Assembly: GCF_900177725.1 (NCBI RefSeq)
Contig: NZ_FXAT01000010.1
Coordinates: 1 to 64,000, forward strand
Length of the DNA stretch: 64,000 nt
Direction: 5' to 3'
Source: Paraburkholderia susongensis
Lineage (GTDB): Bacteria; Pseudomonadota; Gammaproteobacteria; Burkholderiales; Burkholderiaceae
Under the pieces are notes generated by a model that did no database searches, was not told where the DNA came from, and saw only the letters and a list, made by a program, of their open reading frames with translations. Positions 8,348 to 16,588 of the stretch are shown here, piece after piece. The first letter of the stretch is position 1. Every line of letters begins with the position of its first letter. The position numbers and the translations under genes were made by a program.

Positions 8348-9103
8348 TCAAGCGATCAGAATCTCCGGCCCGTGCGCCGCGATCGCCTTGCCGAGCGTGT
8401 GCTCCGGCGCCAGTTCGGTCACCAGATAACGCGCCGACTCGATGCCGTTGATGCGCACCGGCGTCACGCGCCCGAACTTCGAATGGTCGGCGACGATCAC
8501 CACCATGTCGGCTGCCGCGATCATGCGGCTGCGCACCTCGGCGGCCAGGCGGCTGTAGTCGGTCAGATAGCCGTCGGGCGAAATCCCGCCCGCGCCGATG
8601 AACGCGAAGTCCGCGTGGTACTGCGTAAGCTGCTGGACCGTGTCGAGGCCGAAGGTCGCGTCCTCGATATCGGATAGCTCGCCGCCGAGCAACGTGACGC
8701 GGTTGTCGTTGCGCCGGCCGAGCAGCAGCGCGATGCGCCAGTCGTTCGTGTAGACGGTCAGCCGGTGCCGGTCGAGCAGCGCGCGCGCCACCGCCTGCGT
8801 GGTGCTGCCCGAGTCGACGATCAGCGATGCGCCGTCCGGCACGAACTCGGCCGCGCGCTCGCCGATCGCGCGCTTCGCGCCGGCATTCTCGGTTTCGCGT
8901 GTATCGAGGTCGGGCTCGCGCCGCTCATTCGACAGCGCGCCGCCGTGCGTCGTCGCGAGCAGACCGCGGCCGGCCAGCGCGTTGAGGTCGCGCCGGATCG
9001 TCTCGCGCGATACGTTCAGTTCGCGCACCAGCTCGGCGACCGAAAGCGCGCCGTTTTTTGCGACTTGCGCGAGGATGTATTGGTGTCGTTGTTCTGCGAG
9101 CAT
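8348..9103 (-). CDS. DeoR/GlpR-family transcriptional regulator
   Basis: 251 aa from the ATG at 9103; the longer frame to 9214 adds Arg-rich residues unlike the family. The N-terminal DeoR winged helix is clear (about residues 5-57: SVAELVRELNVSRETIRRDL). The C-terminal sugar-isomerase-like sensor domain (70-235) includes LIVDSGSTT and the 'IGAGGISPDGYLT' and 'VADHSKFGR' motifs typical of the family. Such proteins usually sense phosphorylated metabolites. It lies upstream of, and codirectional with, the phosphonate operon but 670 bases away, so a role there is only possible. Confidence 0.85.
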   Translation of the reverse strand: MLAEQRHQYILAQVAKNGALSVAELVRELNVSRETIRRDLNALAGRGLLATTHGGALSNERREPDLDTRETENAGAKRAIGERAAEFVPDGASLIVDSGSTTQAVARALLDRHRLTVYTNDWRIALLLGRRNDNRVTLLGGELSDIEDATFGLDTVQQLTQYHADFAFIGAGGISPDGYLTDYSRLAAEVRSRMIAAADMVVIVADHSKFGRVTPVRINGIESARYLVTELAPEHTLGKAIAAHGPEILIA

Positions 9104-9322
9104 CGGTGAAGGGCCGCACGCGGCGCGCCTGAGTTGCGTCGTGGATCGGGAAAGGCGGGGGTATTGTATTACGCGTCGTTGCTGTCGTTGCTGTAACACG
9201 CCAGCGGACACCACGACCTGCTAACCTTGACGCGCTGGGCTCATCGAACCTGCGGCGTCACCCGCCGCCGTTGCCCGGCCGATGCCTCACGAACACCGCC
9301 TCGCCCGTCGACCGAACCGCCA

Positions 9323-10882
9323 ATGCCGCCACTGTTCCGCCGTCTACTGCTGCTGTTCCATGCGCTGCGTTACGGCGCGCGCCTGATCTGGCTTGCCGCC
9401 CCGTCCGACCACAAGCTGCACTGGATGATCGAGCTGGTCAGCCGCGTGCATGCGTCGGAGCGCAGCGGCGCGCAGTTGCACAGCGTACTGCCGGCGCTCG
9501 GGCCGCTCGCGAGCCGCTTCGCACAGACGCTCGCCGAGCGGCCCGAACTCGCCACCGGCACGCTGCACGACGCAATCGACGCGATCGATCACATGGAAGA
9601 GCCGCTATCGCCGGCCGAGTCGGAAGCGGCATTGTCGCGTGCCTTCGGCCAGCCGCTCGCCGGGCTGTTCAGCGCGGTCGACCTCGTGCCGGTGAAGAGC
9701 GGCTTTGCCGAGCAGACCCATTTCGCGCGGCTCGCAACGCCGCTCAAAGGTCATCGCGAGGTGGCGATCAAACTGGTGCGCGTGCAGCAGTTGCAGCAGA
9801 TCGGCGACGAACTCGCGCTGCTGCGCTGGGTCGCGCGCTGGCTCGAAAAACTGTCCCGCACCGCAAGCCGCCTGCAACTGCGCGCGCTCGCGCAGACCTT
9901 CACCGACGACATCCTGCGCCGCTTCGATCTGCGCGCAGAAGCCGCAAACCTGAGCCAGACCGGCCACCATTTCGACGGCGACAAGCGCATCGCCGTGCCC
10001 GACGTGATCTGGGATCTGTGCACCGACCACACGCTGACGATGCAGCGCATCAACACGCTGCCGGCGAGCGACCTGCCCGGCTTGCATGCGCATCACATCA
10101 AGCTCGCGCGGCTCGCCGCGCAGATCGTCGAAGTGGTCACCGAGCAGGCGTTCGAGCACGGCTTCTTTCACGCGACGCTCGACGCGCGGCGCGTACGCGT
10201 GAGCATCGAGCCCGACACGCTCGGGCGCCTCGTGCTCGCGGAATTTTCGATCATGTCGACGCTCTCGAGCGACGAGCGCGAGTTCTTCGTGCATGGCGCG
10301 ACCGCGCTCTTCGACCAGGACTACGGGCGGCTTGCCGACATGCATCGCAACGCCGGGCACGTGCCGCATGACACGCGCGCGGAAGTGCTCGAAGCCGAGT
10401 TGCGCACCCGCGCCGAAGCGCACTTCGCGGCCGCGCCGGAAGACCGCTCGGCGGGCTCGCTGTTTCATCATCTGCTGCACGGCGTGCTGCCGTTCGATGG
10501 TCACGTGCCCGGCCGGCTCGCCACCGCACAGCGCTCGTTCCAGCAGGCGGAGATGCTGGCGCGCGCGCTGCATCCGGGTGTCGATACATGGAACATCGCG
10601 CGCGGCGTGCTCGCCGATCTCGCACGGCGCGATATCGACCATCGCGGCTGGCTCAGACACATCTCGCATGAATTGCCGCATCTCGCGCATATGCTGCCGC
10701 GCGTGCCGCAACTGGCGGTGCGCTATCTCCAGCAGCAGCACGATCGCGCCCGCACGCCGCAGCAGAACGCGCAGCTGCTCGCGGATCTCGCCCGTGAATA
10801 CCGGCGCACGCGCCAGCTGCTGTGGGGATGCGTGCTATGCGGCGGTGCGCTCGGTGCGGGGGCGATGTTGCTGATGTGGTGA
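9323..10882 (+). CDS. ABC1/UbiB-family kinase-like protein (probable pseudokinase)
   Basis: 519 aa. The ATG at 9323 fits better than the Arg/Pro-rich upstream extension. Overall order matches the UbiB/AarF atypical kinase family: a 'LGP...' region (59-68), the lysine strand EVAIKLVR (Lys150), 'LRAEAANL' (203-210), the catalytic-loop region (279-292) and a C-terminal transmembrane segment. Key residues are altered: KxGQ is replaced by SRFAQ (64-68), the HADPHPGN loop reads HATLDARR (283-290), and the metal-binding DFG is replaced by EFS (307-309). UbiB proteins support ubiquinone biosynthesis; this copy looks catalytically crippled and may be a scaffold. Confidence 0.75.
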   Translation: MPPLFRRLLLLFHALRYGARLIWLAAPSDHKLHWMIELVSRVHASERSGAQLHSVLPALGPLASRFAQTLAERPELATGTLHDAIDAIDHMEEPLSPAESEAALSRAFGQPLAGLFSAVDLVPVKSGFAEQTHFARLATPLKGHREVAIKLVRVQQLQQIGDELALLRWVARWLEKLSRTASRLQLRALAQTFTDDILRRFDLRAEAANLSQTGHHFDGDKRIAVPDVIWDLCTDHTLTMQRINTLPASDLPGLHAHHIKLARLAAQIVEVVTEQAFEHGFFHATLDARRVRVSIEPDTLGRLVLAEFSIMSTLSSDEREFFVHGATALFDQDYGRLADMHRNAGHVPHDTRAEVLEAELRTRAEAHFAAAPEDRSAGSLFHHLLHGVLPFDGHVPGRLATAQRSFQQAEMLARALHPGVDTWNIARGVLADLARRDIDHRGWLRHISHELPHLAHMLPRVPQLAVRYLQQQHDRARTPQQNAQLLADLAREYRRTRQLLWGCVLCGGALGAGAMLLMW

Positions 10883-10980
10883 AGTCCACTCCGCGCCGCA
10901 CGTCAATCAATTGCAGCTTCGAACAAGACGCGCGTCACGTCTGACGACAAGATGGCGGCTTTTTCACGCCGTCCGCGTCA

Positions 10981-11862
10981 ATGGCCGCCTCAATGCTCGC
11001 TTCCTTCATCGCTGCCGTCTTTGTCGTACTGTGGTCGACCGGCTTCGTGGTCGCTCGCGCGATCACGCCCTACGCCGACCCGAATCTCTTTCTGCTCGCC
11101 CGCTTCGGCGGCACGGCGCTCGTCTTCACGCTCGCCGCGCTCCTCTCCCGCGCGACGTGGCCACGCCGCAGCGATTTCGGCAAACACCTGGCCGCGGGGG
11201 CACTGCTGCAGGGTGTCTATCTCGGCGCTGGCTACTGGGCCGTCGCCCAAGGCCTGAGCGCGGGCGTCATGGCCTTGCTCGGCGCACTGCAACCGCTCGC
11301 GACCGCCGCCGTCGCCGCACCGCTCTTCGGCGAGCGGCTGTCGCGACGTGGCTGGGCCGGCATGGCGCTAGGCCTCGCCGGCGTCGTGCTGGTGCTTGCG
11401 CCGAAGCTCGCCGCGACGACCCCGCCAACGCATGGCAACGCGCCCGCGTGGCTCGTCGTGCTCGTGTCGATCGCCGCGGTCGCCTCGATCACGGCGGGGA
11501 CGCTGTTCCAGAAGACCGCGCTCGCGAAAACCGATATTCGCAGCGCGAGCGCCGTGCAGAACGCCGGCGCGGCCATCGTCGCGGGGGTGCTGGCGCTTGC
11601 GCTCGGCGAGCATCGCTGGACCGCGTCGCCGACGCTGTGGGCATCGCTCGCGTGGGGCATCGTGATGCTCTCCGGCATCAGCGTCACGCTGCTCGTGTGG
11701 ATGGTCAGACGCGGCGACGCGGCACGCGCGACCGCGCTGGTGTTTCTCGCGCCGCCGCTCGCCGCGCTCGAAGGTTATCTGGGGTTCGGCGAAACGCTGT
11801 TGCCGGTGCAGATCGCCGGGTTTGTCGTTGCGCTGGTGGGAGTGCTGCTGGCTCGGTCGTGA
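10981..11862 (+). CDS. EamA/DMT-family transporter
   Basis: 293 aa inner-membrane protein with about ten hydrophobic segments in two EamA repeats. The first repeat carries VVLWSTGFVVARAI near the N-terminus, a common RhaT/EamA start. The second begins about residue 155 (VVLVSIAAVASITAGTLFQK). Members export amino acids, metabolites or drugs; the substrate cannot be read from sequence. It follows the UbiB-like gene by about 100 bases with no clear terminator between them. Confidence 0.85.
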   Translation: MAASMLASFIAAVFVVLWSTGFVVARAITPYADPNLFLLARFGGTALVFTLAALLSRATWPRRSDFGKHLAAGALLQGVYLGAGYWAVAQGLSAGVMALLGALQPLATAAVAAPLFGERLSRRGWAGMALGLAGVVLVLAPKLAATTPPTHGNAPAWLVVLVSIAAVASITAGTLFQKTALAKTDIRSASAVQNAGAAIVAGVLALALGEHRWTASPTLWASLAWGIVMLSGISVTLLVWMVRRGDAARATALVFLAPPLAALEGYLGFGETLLPVQIAGFVVALVGVLLARS

Positions 11863-11902
11863 GATACGGTGCGGTGGGCAACTGAGACGGCGTGCCCGCA
11901 CC

Positions 11903-12961
11903 TCAATCCGCCGTATCCGCATGAGCCGGCATCCGCGCGCGCGCACCCGCGCCCGGCGCGGGCGACCACGCCGGGCGCCCCTTGCGCTGCGAATCGACGA
12001 CGACGATATAACGCCCCGCCCACGGCATGATCTGCCGATCGCTTTTCAGCACCCACAGCGATTTGCCCGAATCGACGAGCGCTGCGTATTCGGCGTCGAG
12101 AATGCCGTAGTGGTCGAGAAACGTATTGAGCGACGCGGGAATCCGCACGCAGCCCTTCGAATGGCGAATGCCGAGCAACGACTCGAGCCGGTCGGGGTCG
12201 GTTGCATGCATCTGGAAGCGCATCTGCGAGATGCCGCCCTTCCCCCAGCCGCGTTCGCCCTGCGCCCAGCCGAGGTCGAAGATGCGCATGTCGCGCCTGC
12301 CGTAGCCGCGAATATGGTTTTCGTTCTGCGTGCCCTCGGAGCGGAAATCCATGTTGTCGGGCGTATGTTCGAACACGCCGAGCGGCGTGATGAAGTGGTC
12401 GTACTCGCCGGGCCGTCCGGTCGACACCGGCGAGGCGCCGATCATCTGCCAGGGATCGGCCGGCACCGCGCGGAAATAGACGAAGAGCGCCTGCACGTTC
12501 ACGTTGCGATCGACCAGCACGACGTACTCGCCCGACAGATTGCCGAGCGTCTGTTCGTCGAGCGCCGCCTCGAGCCGGTCGGCGTATGCGCGTTGCTCCG
12601 CGGCCGGCACCTTGAGCCGGCGTGTCACGTCGTGCGCGAACACGTCGCGCAGCAGGAACGCACGCTGCGGATCGACGACGCCGGCCGCGTCGGGCGCGGC
12701 AACCGCGGACGCGTTGATCGGGCCCAACGGCCGGTTTGCGGAATGCGCCGCCACGGCGGGCAGCGCCACGGTCTTCGCCGCCCCCGGCGCGGAGGCCGCT
12801 GCGTGACCCGGCGCCGCCATCGCTGCCGTGCCCGACAACGCGCACCACAATACGCACAGCAACGCCCACTCAGCCGCGCCGATGGCGCGCCTCAGGTTAC
12901 GAACGCTGCGCGCGCCGCGAAGCGCGCGCAGCGCCATGTGTTGAAACGGCCGCCCCATCAT
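11903..12961 (-). CDS. L,D-transpeptidase (YkuD family), exported
   Basis: About 352 aa from the ATG at 12961; other in-frame starts at 13036 and 12937 cannot be excluded because none has a good ribosome site. An Arg-rich n-region and the hydrophobic run WALLCVLWCALSG ending in TAAMA form the export signal. The YkuD catalytic domain carries a conserved His in FQMHATDPDR and the nucleophile Cys in HSKGCVRI. These enzymes make or remodel 3-3 peptidoglycan cross-links, or attach proteins to peptidoglycan, in the periplasm. The C-terminus is rich in Pro, Ala and Gly. Convergent with the EamA gene. Confidence 0.82.
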   Translation of the reverse strand: MMGRPFQHMALRALRGARSVRNLRRAIGAAEWALLCVLWCALSGTAAMAAPGHAAASAPGAAKTVALPAVAAHSANRPLGPINASAVAAPDAAGVVDPQRAFLLRDVFAHDVTRRLKVPAAEQRAYADRLEAALDEQTLGNLSGEYVVLVDRNVNVQALFVYFRAVPADPWQMIGASPVSTGRPGEYDHFITPLGVFEHTPDNMDFRSEGTQNENHIRGYGRRDMRIFDLGWAQGERGWGKGGISQMRFQMHATDPDRLESLLGIRHSKGCVRIPASLNTFLDHYGILDAEYAALVDSGKSLWVLKSDRQIMPWAGRYIVVVDSQRKGRPAWSPAPGAGARARMPAHADTAD

Positions 12962-13036
12962 TTCGCACCGACGAACCACCGGGGCCGATGTCAGACGCTC
13001 CAATCCAGGCTGGCCTGGCCGATCCGGGTAGTTCAT

Positions 13037-13343
13037 CGCGTATCAGAGCAAACATGATTATTATTGATTGCCCGCCGGTTTACTGCAGCGCGCGGAACGA
13101 CGATATTACTCAGCACATTACGGCCTGTCGATGAAAATACTGTCAATTTCCGAATCCCGCCGTAATCATTGATGATTTTCGGTAATTCACGTGTCAAGCA
13201 GAATTCCGCTAATACGTGATTTAAATCAAATAGCCGCAATAAAATCCTGAAACGATCGATCGGTTCATCCGGTAAAAAACCTTCCACGGCCGCCGCGGCG
13301 CGGCTCGATGTTTAACTGTTTTGCACGAGGAGTCGTAACAATC
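13037..13343. promoter_or_regulatory. A/T-rich intergenic region upstream of nadE
   Basis: Divergent promoter region between the L,D-transpeptidase and nadE, markedly richer in A/T than its surroundings. Its notable element is the FNR-like palindrome at 13216-13229, listed separately. A TAAAAT -10-like hexamer lies at 13240-13245. No gene is seen. Confidence 0.5.
13216..13229. promoter_or_regulatory. FNR/CRP-type palindromic site ahead of nadE
   Basis: GTGAT-TTAA-ATCAA matches the FNR/ANR consensus TTGAT-N4-ATCAA at nine of ten half-site positions, and the inner 12 bases (TGATTTAAATCA) are a perfect palindrome. It lies about 115 bases before the nadE start. This suggests oxygen-responsive control, but binding by an FNR, DNR or CRP homologue is not shown. 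Confidence 0.5.
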
Positions 13344-14198
13344 ATGGTCCAACACGATCCAGCCACCCACCAGGCAAGCATCGCGGCCGAAATGCACGTC
13401 GCCGTGGAATTCGACGCCAGCGGTGAAATCGAGCGCCGGGTCGATTTTCTGGCGAACTACCTGCGCAGCAGCGGCCTGAAAACTTACGTGCTCGGCATTA
13501 GCGGGGGCGTCGACTCGACAACGGCCGGACGTCTCGCGCAACTCGCCGTCGAACGGTTGCGCACGAATAATTACAATGCGCAATTTGTCGCAATACGTCT
13601 GCCTTACGGCGAACAACGTGACGAGGCGGATGCGCAGCAGGCATTACGCTTCATTCGCGCCGACGAAAATCTCGCAATCGATATCAAACCCGCCGCGGAC
13701 GCAATGCTCGCATCGCTCGATAAAAGCCGCGTGTCATTCAACGACGAATCGCATCGGGATTTCGTGCACGGCAATATCAAAGCGCGGCAGCGCATGATCG
13801 CGCAATACGCGGTGGCCGGCGCGCGGAGCGGCGTCGTAATCGGCACGGACCACGCCGCCGAATCGCTGATGGGGTTTTTCACGAAGTTCGGCGACGGCGG
13901 CGCCGACGTGCTGCCGCTCGCCGGGCTGAACAAACGCCGCGTGCGCGCGGTCGCGAAGGCGCTGGGCGCGCCCGAGGCGCTCGCGCACAAGGTGCCGACC
14001 GCCGACCTCGAAATGCTGCGCCCGCTTCGCCCCGACGAAGACGCGTACGGCATACCGTACGACACGATCGACGACTTCCTCGAAGGCAAACCGGTCAGCG
14101 ATGCCGCACGCGCCGTGATCCTGCGATTCTACGAGGCAACGCGTCACAAGCGGGCGCTGCCGTACACGCCATTCGACTGGCCGGCGCGGGCTGATTAA
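13344..14198 (+). CDS. nadE: Ammonia-dependent NAD+ synthetase
   Basis: 284 aa. The ATG at 13344 is preceded by GAGGAG at suitable distance. It is an N-type ATP pyrophosphatase that amidates nicotinic acid adenine dinucleotide to NAD+. The P-loop SGGVDST is at residues 53-59, and the conserved segment GTDHAAESLMGFFTKFGDGG follows near 170-190. The length matches E. coli-type NadE (about 275 aa) and there is no glutaminase domain, so ammonia is the nitrogen donor. The upstream FNR-like site hints that expression rises under low oxygen. Confidence 0.92.
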   Translation: MVQHDPATHQASIAAEMHVAVEFDASGEIERRVDFLANYLRSSGLKTYVLGISGGVDSTTAGRLAQLAVERLRTNNYNAQFVAIRLPYGEQRDEADAQQALRFIRADENLAIDIKPAADAMLASLDKSRVSFNDESHRDFVHGNIKARQRMIAQYAVAGARSGVVIGTDHAAESLMGFFTKFGDGGADVLPLAGLNKRRVRAVAKALGAPEALAHKVPTADLEMLRPLRPDEDAYGIPYDTIDDFLEGKPVSDAARAVILRFYEATRHKRALPYTPFDWPARAD

Positions 14199-14295
14199 AA
14201 CCTGAAAAGCGTGAGGAGAGACGACGAGCGGGCGGCTGAAATACCGCGGTAGAAACGCAATGCGCGCGCGGTGCTTCGCGCATGCCCGCTGCCGC

Positions 14296-14562
14296 TCATT
14301 GCGCGGCGGGCGGTTCGTCGCTGAACAAATCGGCGCTCGCTTCGAGCGGCTGGCCGCCCAGATGCCGGCCATGGATCTGCCGCGCGATCACGTCGCCGAC
14401 ATACGGCACGTCGGCGTCCAGTTCGACCGTCGCATAGGCGCCCGGTGTGCCGGCGCCCACCACCTCGACGTTTTTCGCGTAATGCCCCAATTCGTGTTTG
14501 AGGAATTCCCGCACTTCCTGCTCGCTGCATGATTCGGCGATATTGCGCACGGTCAGGTTCAT
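14296..14562 (-). CDS. Small RRM-like putative RNA-binding protein
   Basis: 88 aa. The N-terminal MNLTVRNIAESCSEQEVREF resembles an RRM beta1-alpha1 start, and a second strand region (AYATVELDADVPYVGDVIAR) fits the RRM pattern. I recall similar short proteins in Burkholderia labelled RNA-binding, but no characterised relative. It starts 5 bases after the stop of the small membrane protein at 14568-14723, and GAGGG precedes the ATG, so the two are cotranscribed. Function unknown. Confidence 0.6.
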   Translation of the reverse strand: MNLTVRNIAESCSEQEVREFLKHELGHYAKNVEVVGAGTPGAYATVELDADVPYVGDVIARQIHGRHLGGQPLEASADLFSDEPPAAQ

Positions 14563-14567
14563 GCGGC

Positions 14568-14723
14568 CTACCCTCGACGCGCGTCGCGGCCTGCCTGACG
14601 ATCCGCGCTTTCGCTGCGCACCGGCCGCAGCGCAGCGCGCTGTTTCGCCTGAGTGGCGGCGAGTTCACGGATCACGGCCGCGCCGGCAACGCCCAAAGCG
14701 AGCAATGACAGATAGAGGGCCAT
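14568..14723 (-). CDS. Small membrane protein, 51 aa
   Basis: A 51-codon frame with a strong ribosome site (GAGGAG about 9 bases before the ATG). The N-terminus is a single hydrophobic helix (MALYLSLLALGVAGAAVI) followed by a basic, soluble tail rich in Arg, Gln and Ala. It lies 5 bases upstream of the RRM-like gene in an evident two-gene operon. No family recognised; the ribosome site, spacing and membrane-protein composition support it as real. Confidence 0.55.
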   Translation of the reverse strand: MALYLSLLALGVAGAAVIRELAATQAKQRAALRPVRSESADRQAGRDARRG

Positions 14724-15036
14724 TATTCAAATCTCCTCGGCGAATCTCGTTCTGTTGTGTGGAGCCATCTGCGACACGGAAAGCGCTGTGAGACGGGGTC
14801 ACGGCAATGTCACACCGGAGTCGCAGGAAACGGCGAAACGTCTTCGTCAATGCACTGTACCTGAATAAGCCGCGTCAACAATAGAAAAACAACGGCTCAT
14901 TCAGTACAGCGCTTGCCTGGCCAGCGCGGCCGCCGCTCATCGCGGCGTCAAGCGCCAAGTTCCATGGCCCGGCGCGGAGCGCGTCGCCGCTGGCGTCCTG
15001 CGGGGACTGGCGCAAAAGGCGGGCTGATCGAGCGGA
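14724..15036. other. Intergenic region, 313 bases
   Basis: Contains the upstream region of the small membrane protein gene. On the minus strand two TTGACG hexamers (around 14850 and 14870) could be -35 elements, but no convincing -10 pairs with them. I see no gene or structured repeat. Confidence 0.35.
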
Positions 15037-15387
15037 TCAGTCCGCCGCTTGCACGTTCGACGCGCTCACCCACCACGCATTCTTGCCCTGCGGCAGCCGG
15101 ATCAGCACCGCGGACGGATCGTCGACGCCGTCATCGGTGATCTGGCACACGGGCAGGCCATCGGGCAAGTGCTTCACTTCGCCCGCCGCCTGGAACAACG
15201 CGACGCGCTGCGCGCTCAGCGGACGCAGTTGCCGGTACACGTCGAAGCTGATCGCCGCCGGCACGTCGCCGCGAATCACGAGCGAATCGGCGCTCGCGCA
15301 ATGCGCGGGCGGGGCAGCCAAGGCGGCGCTGCTGCCGCACAGGCAGCCGATGGTCAGTGCCACGGCGGCTAGACGGGAATGGGTCAT
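15037..15387 (-). CDS. Conserved hypothetical periplasmic protein
   Basis: 116 aa from the ATG at 15387, which has GGAG a suitable distance upstream. Residues 1-25 form a signal peptide (MTHSRLAAVALTIGCLCGSS, cleavage near ALAAPPA). The mature protein of about 90 residues has two cysteines (HCAS and LPVCQITDD) that could form a disulfide. No domain recognised and no telling neighbours. Confidence 0.6.
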   Translation of the reverse strand: MTHSRLAAVALTIGCLCGSSAALAAPPAHCASADSLVIRGDVPAAISFDVYRQLRPLSAQRVALFQAAGEVKHLPDGLPVCQITDDGVDDPSAVLIRLPQGKNAWWVSASNVQAAD

Positions 15388-15543
15388 GGTGTTTCTCCGA
15401 AAAAATGGGAATAGCGAATTGCGAACTTTCGACAGCGGCGACGACGCGCACGCACACATGCAAGGCCGATTCTCGCGAGCGCGCGCGCAAGGGAACGAAT
15501 CGATCCGGGCGGCGGGACGCGCGCGCGGCTTCGAACGACGCGC

Positions 15544-16203
15544 TCAACGCGCGCGCTCGCGCTCCTCGCCTCGCCGGCCGTCGCTTGCGCCGGTGTTATC
15601 GTCTCCGGTTGCGAGATCGAGCCGGCTCACGTCACAGGTCGTCCGGCCGAAACCCGAATAAACCGCGGACCAGTTGCCGACGATCGCCGCTTGCGCCTGC
15701 GCGAGACTCAGCTTGCCTTCGCAGACGCAGTGCTTGAGCATGACCACCGCGCGCGCCTTGCGGCGCTCGCCCTGCGGGCCAGCCCACGGTAGAAGATCGA
15801 GATTGGCGGGCGAGTCCGGCGAGCCGCCAAGCAGGATCGGCACGCGCCGGTCGAGCGCGAACGCGGCGCTGTCGTCCGCATCGATGCCGCGCGCGGCCAG
15901 CATGCGATCCCTGTGCGCCATCAGTTCGTCGAAGGGCGGCGCGACCGTGTCCGCGTAACCGGGACGGCAAATCGTTTCGCCGACCGATTGCTGCGTGACG
16001 CGTTCGTCGAGCATCGTGCTGTTCTGCGCGGCGGCGGCGCCGACGCGCAACGCAAGGAGCGCGGTCACGCCGAGCAGCAGCGCACGCCGCGCCCTCCGGG
16101 CGGGGCGGGTGAAATCGTTCGCGCGCGCGGGCGCCGGCGCGTTGGCCTTGCCGTTGCTGCGGGTTACGTCGCGAAAAAGGCGGGTGCGACGCGTGTCTGC
16201 CAT
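15544..16203 (-). CDS. Exported protein with a degenerate HNH-like domain
   Basis: About 219 aa from the ATG at 16203; ATGs at 16215 and 16263 are possible. After a basic lead, a hydrophobic stretch (ALLLGVTALLALRVGAAAAQ) marks an export signal or anchor. The C-terminal half follows a family layout I recall as 'DYEEDHLIPLELGG...NLWPQP...K...VCxGxxSLAEAQ..I..NW'. Here it reads LDRRVPILLGG, then NLDLLP, then KHCVCEGKLSLAQAQAAIVG. The DH pair of the HNH-like core has become DR, so nuclease activity is doubtful. Three later cysteines may hold the fold in the periplasm. Family placement is from memory. Confidence 0.5.
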   Translation of the reverse strand: MADTRRTRLFRDVTRSNGKANAPAPARANDFTRPARRARRALLLGVTALLALRVGAAAAQNSTMLDERVTQQSVGETICRPGYADTVAPPFDELMAHRDRMLAARGIDADDSAAFALDRRVPILLGGSPDSPANLDLLPWAGPQGERRKARAVVMLKHCVCEGKLSLAQAQAAIVGNWSAVYSGFGRTTCDVSRLDLATGDDNTGASDGRRGEERERAR

Positions 16204-16588
16204 GCCTGCATTCATTCGTCGGCGCGCCGGCTGAGGCGCGCGGTAGTTCAATTCGCGGGGCAATTAAAACACATTCAATATGCTTACGTACAAAAGCCGG
16301 GCTCGGGCGTGATGCGCGGGGTGGGATAACAGGCTCATGAAATACGCATTAGCGGACTGCCGCGCCGGCTGGAAAGTGCCTTCCATTGCAGACCCGCGCG
16401 GCAGGCGGACGAAGGTAGAAGCTTGTGCGCAAGCGCGAGGTGCGAGGTGCGAGGTGCGAGCCAGCATGATGGCGACGGCGGCGCCACTACCCAAACGCGC
16501 CGCCCGTCTGCGCCTCTCGATCTTCACGACGAGTGTTTCACCCCTGCGCCTTTTCTCCCGCGTCGACGCACAGCGCCTGAGCTCGCCA
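16204..16588. other. Intergenic region, 385 bases, with a short tandem repeat
   Basis: No supported gene. It contains three full copies and a partial fourth of GCGAGGT (16435-16460). It lies between two leftward genes, so it should hold the end of the S10 peptidase transcript; no classic terminator is evident. Confidence 0.4.

Noticed and set aside
7860..8351. 163-codon minus-strand frame upstream of phnS
   Set aside because: Arg/Ser/Ala-rich shadow-like sequence with no ribosome site or recognisable domain; overlaps several equally poor frames.
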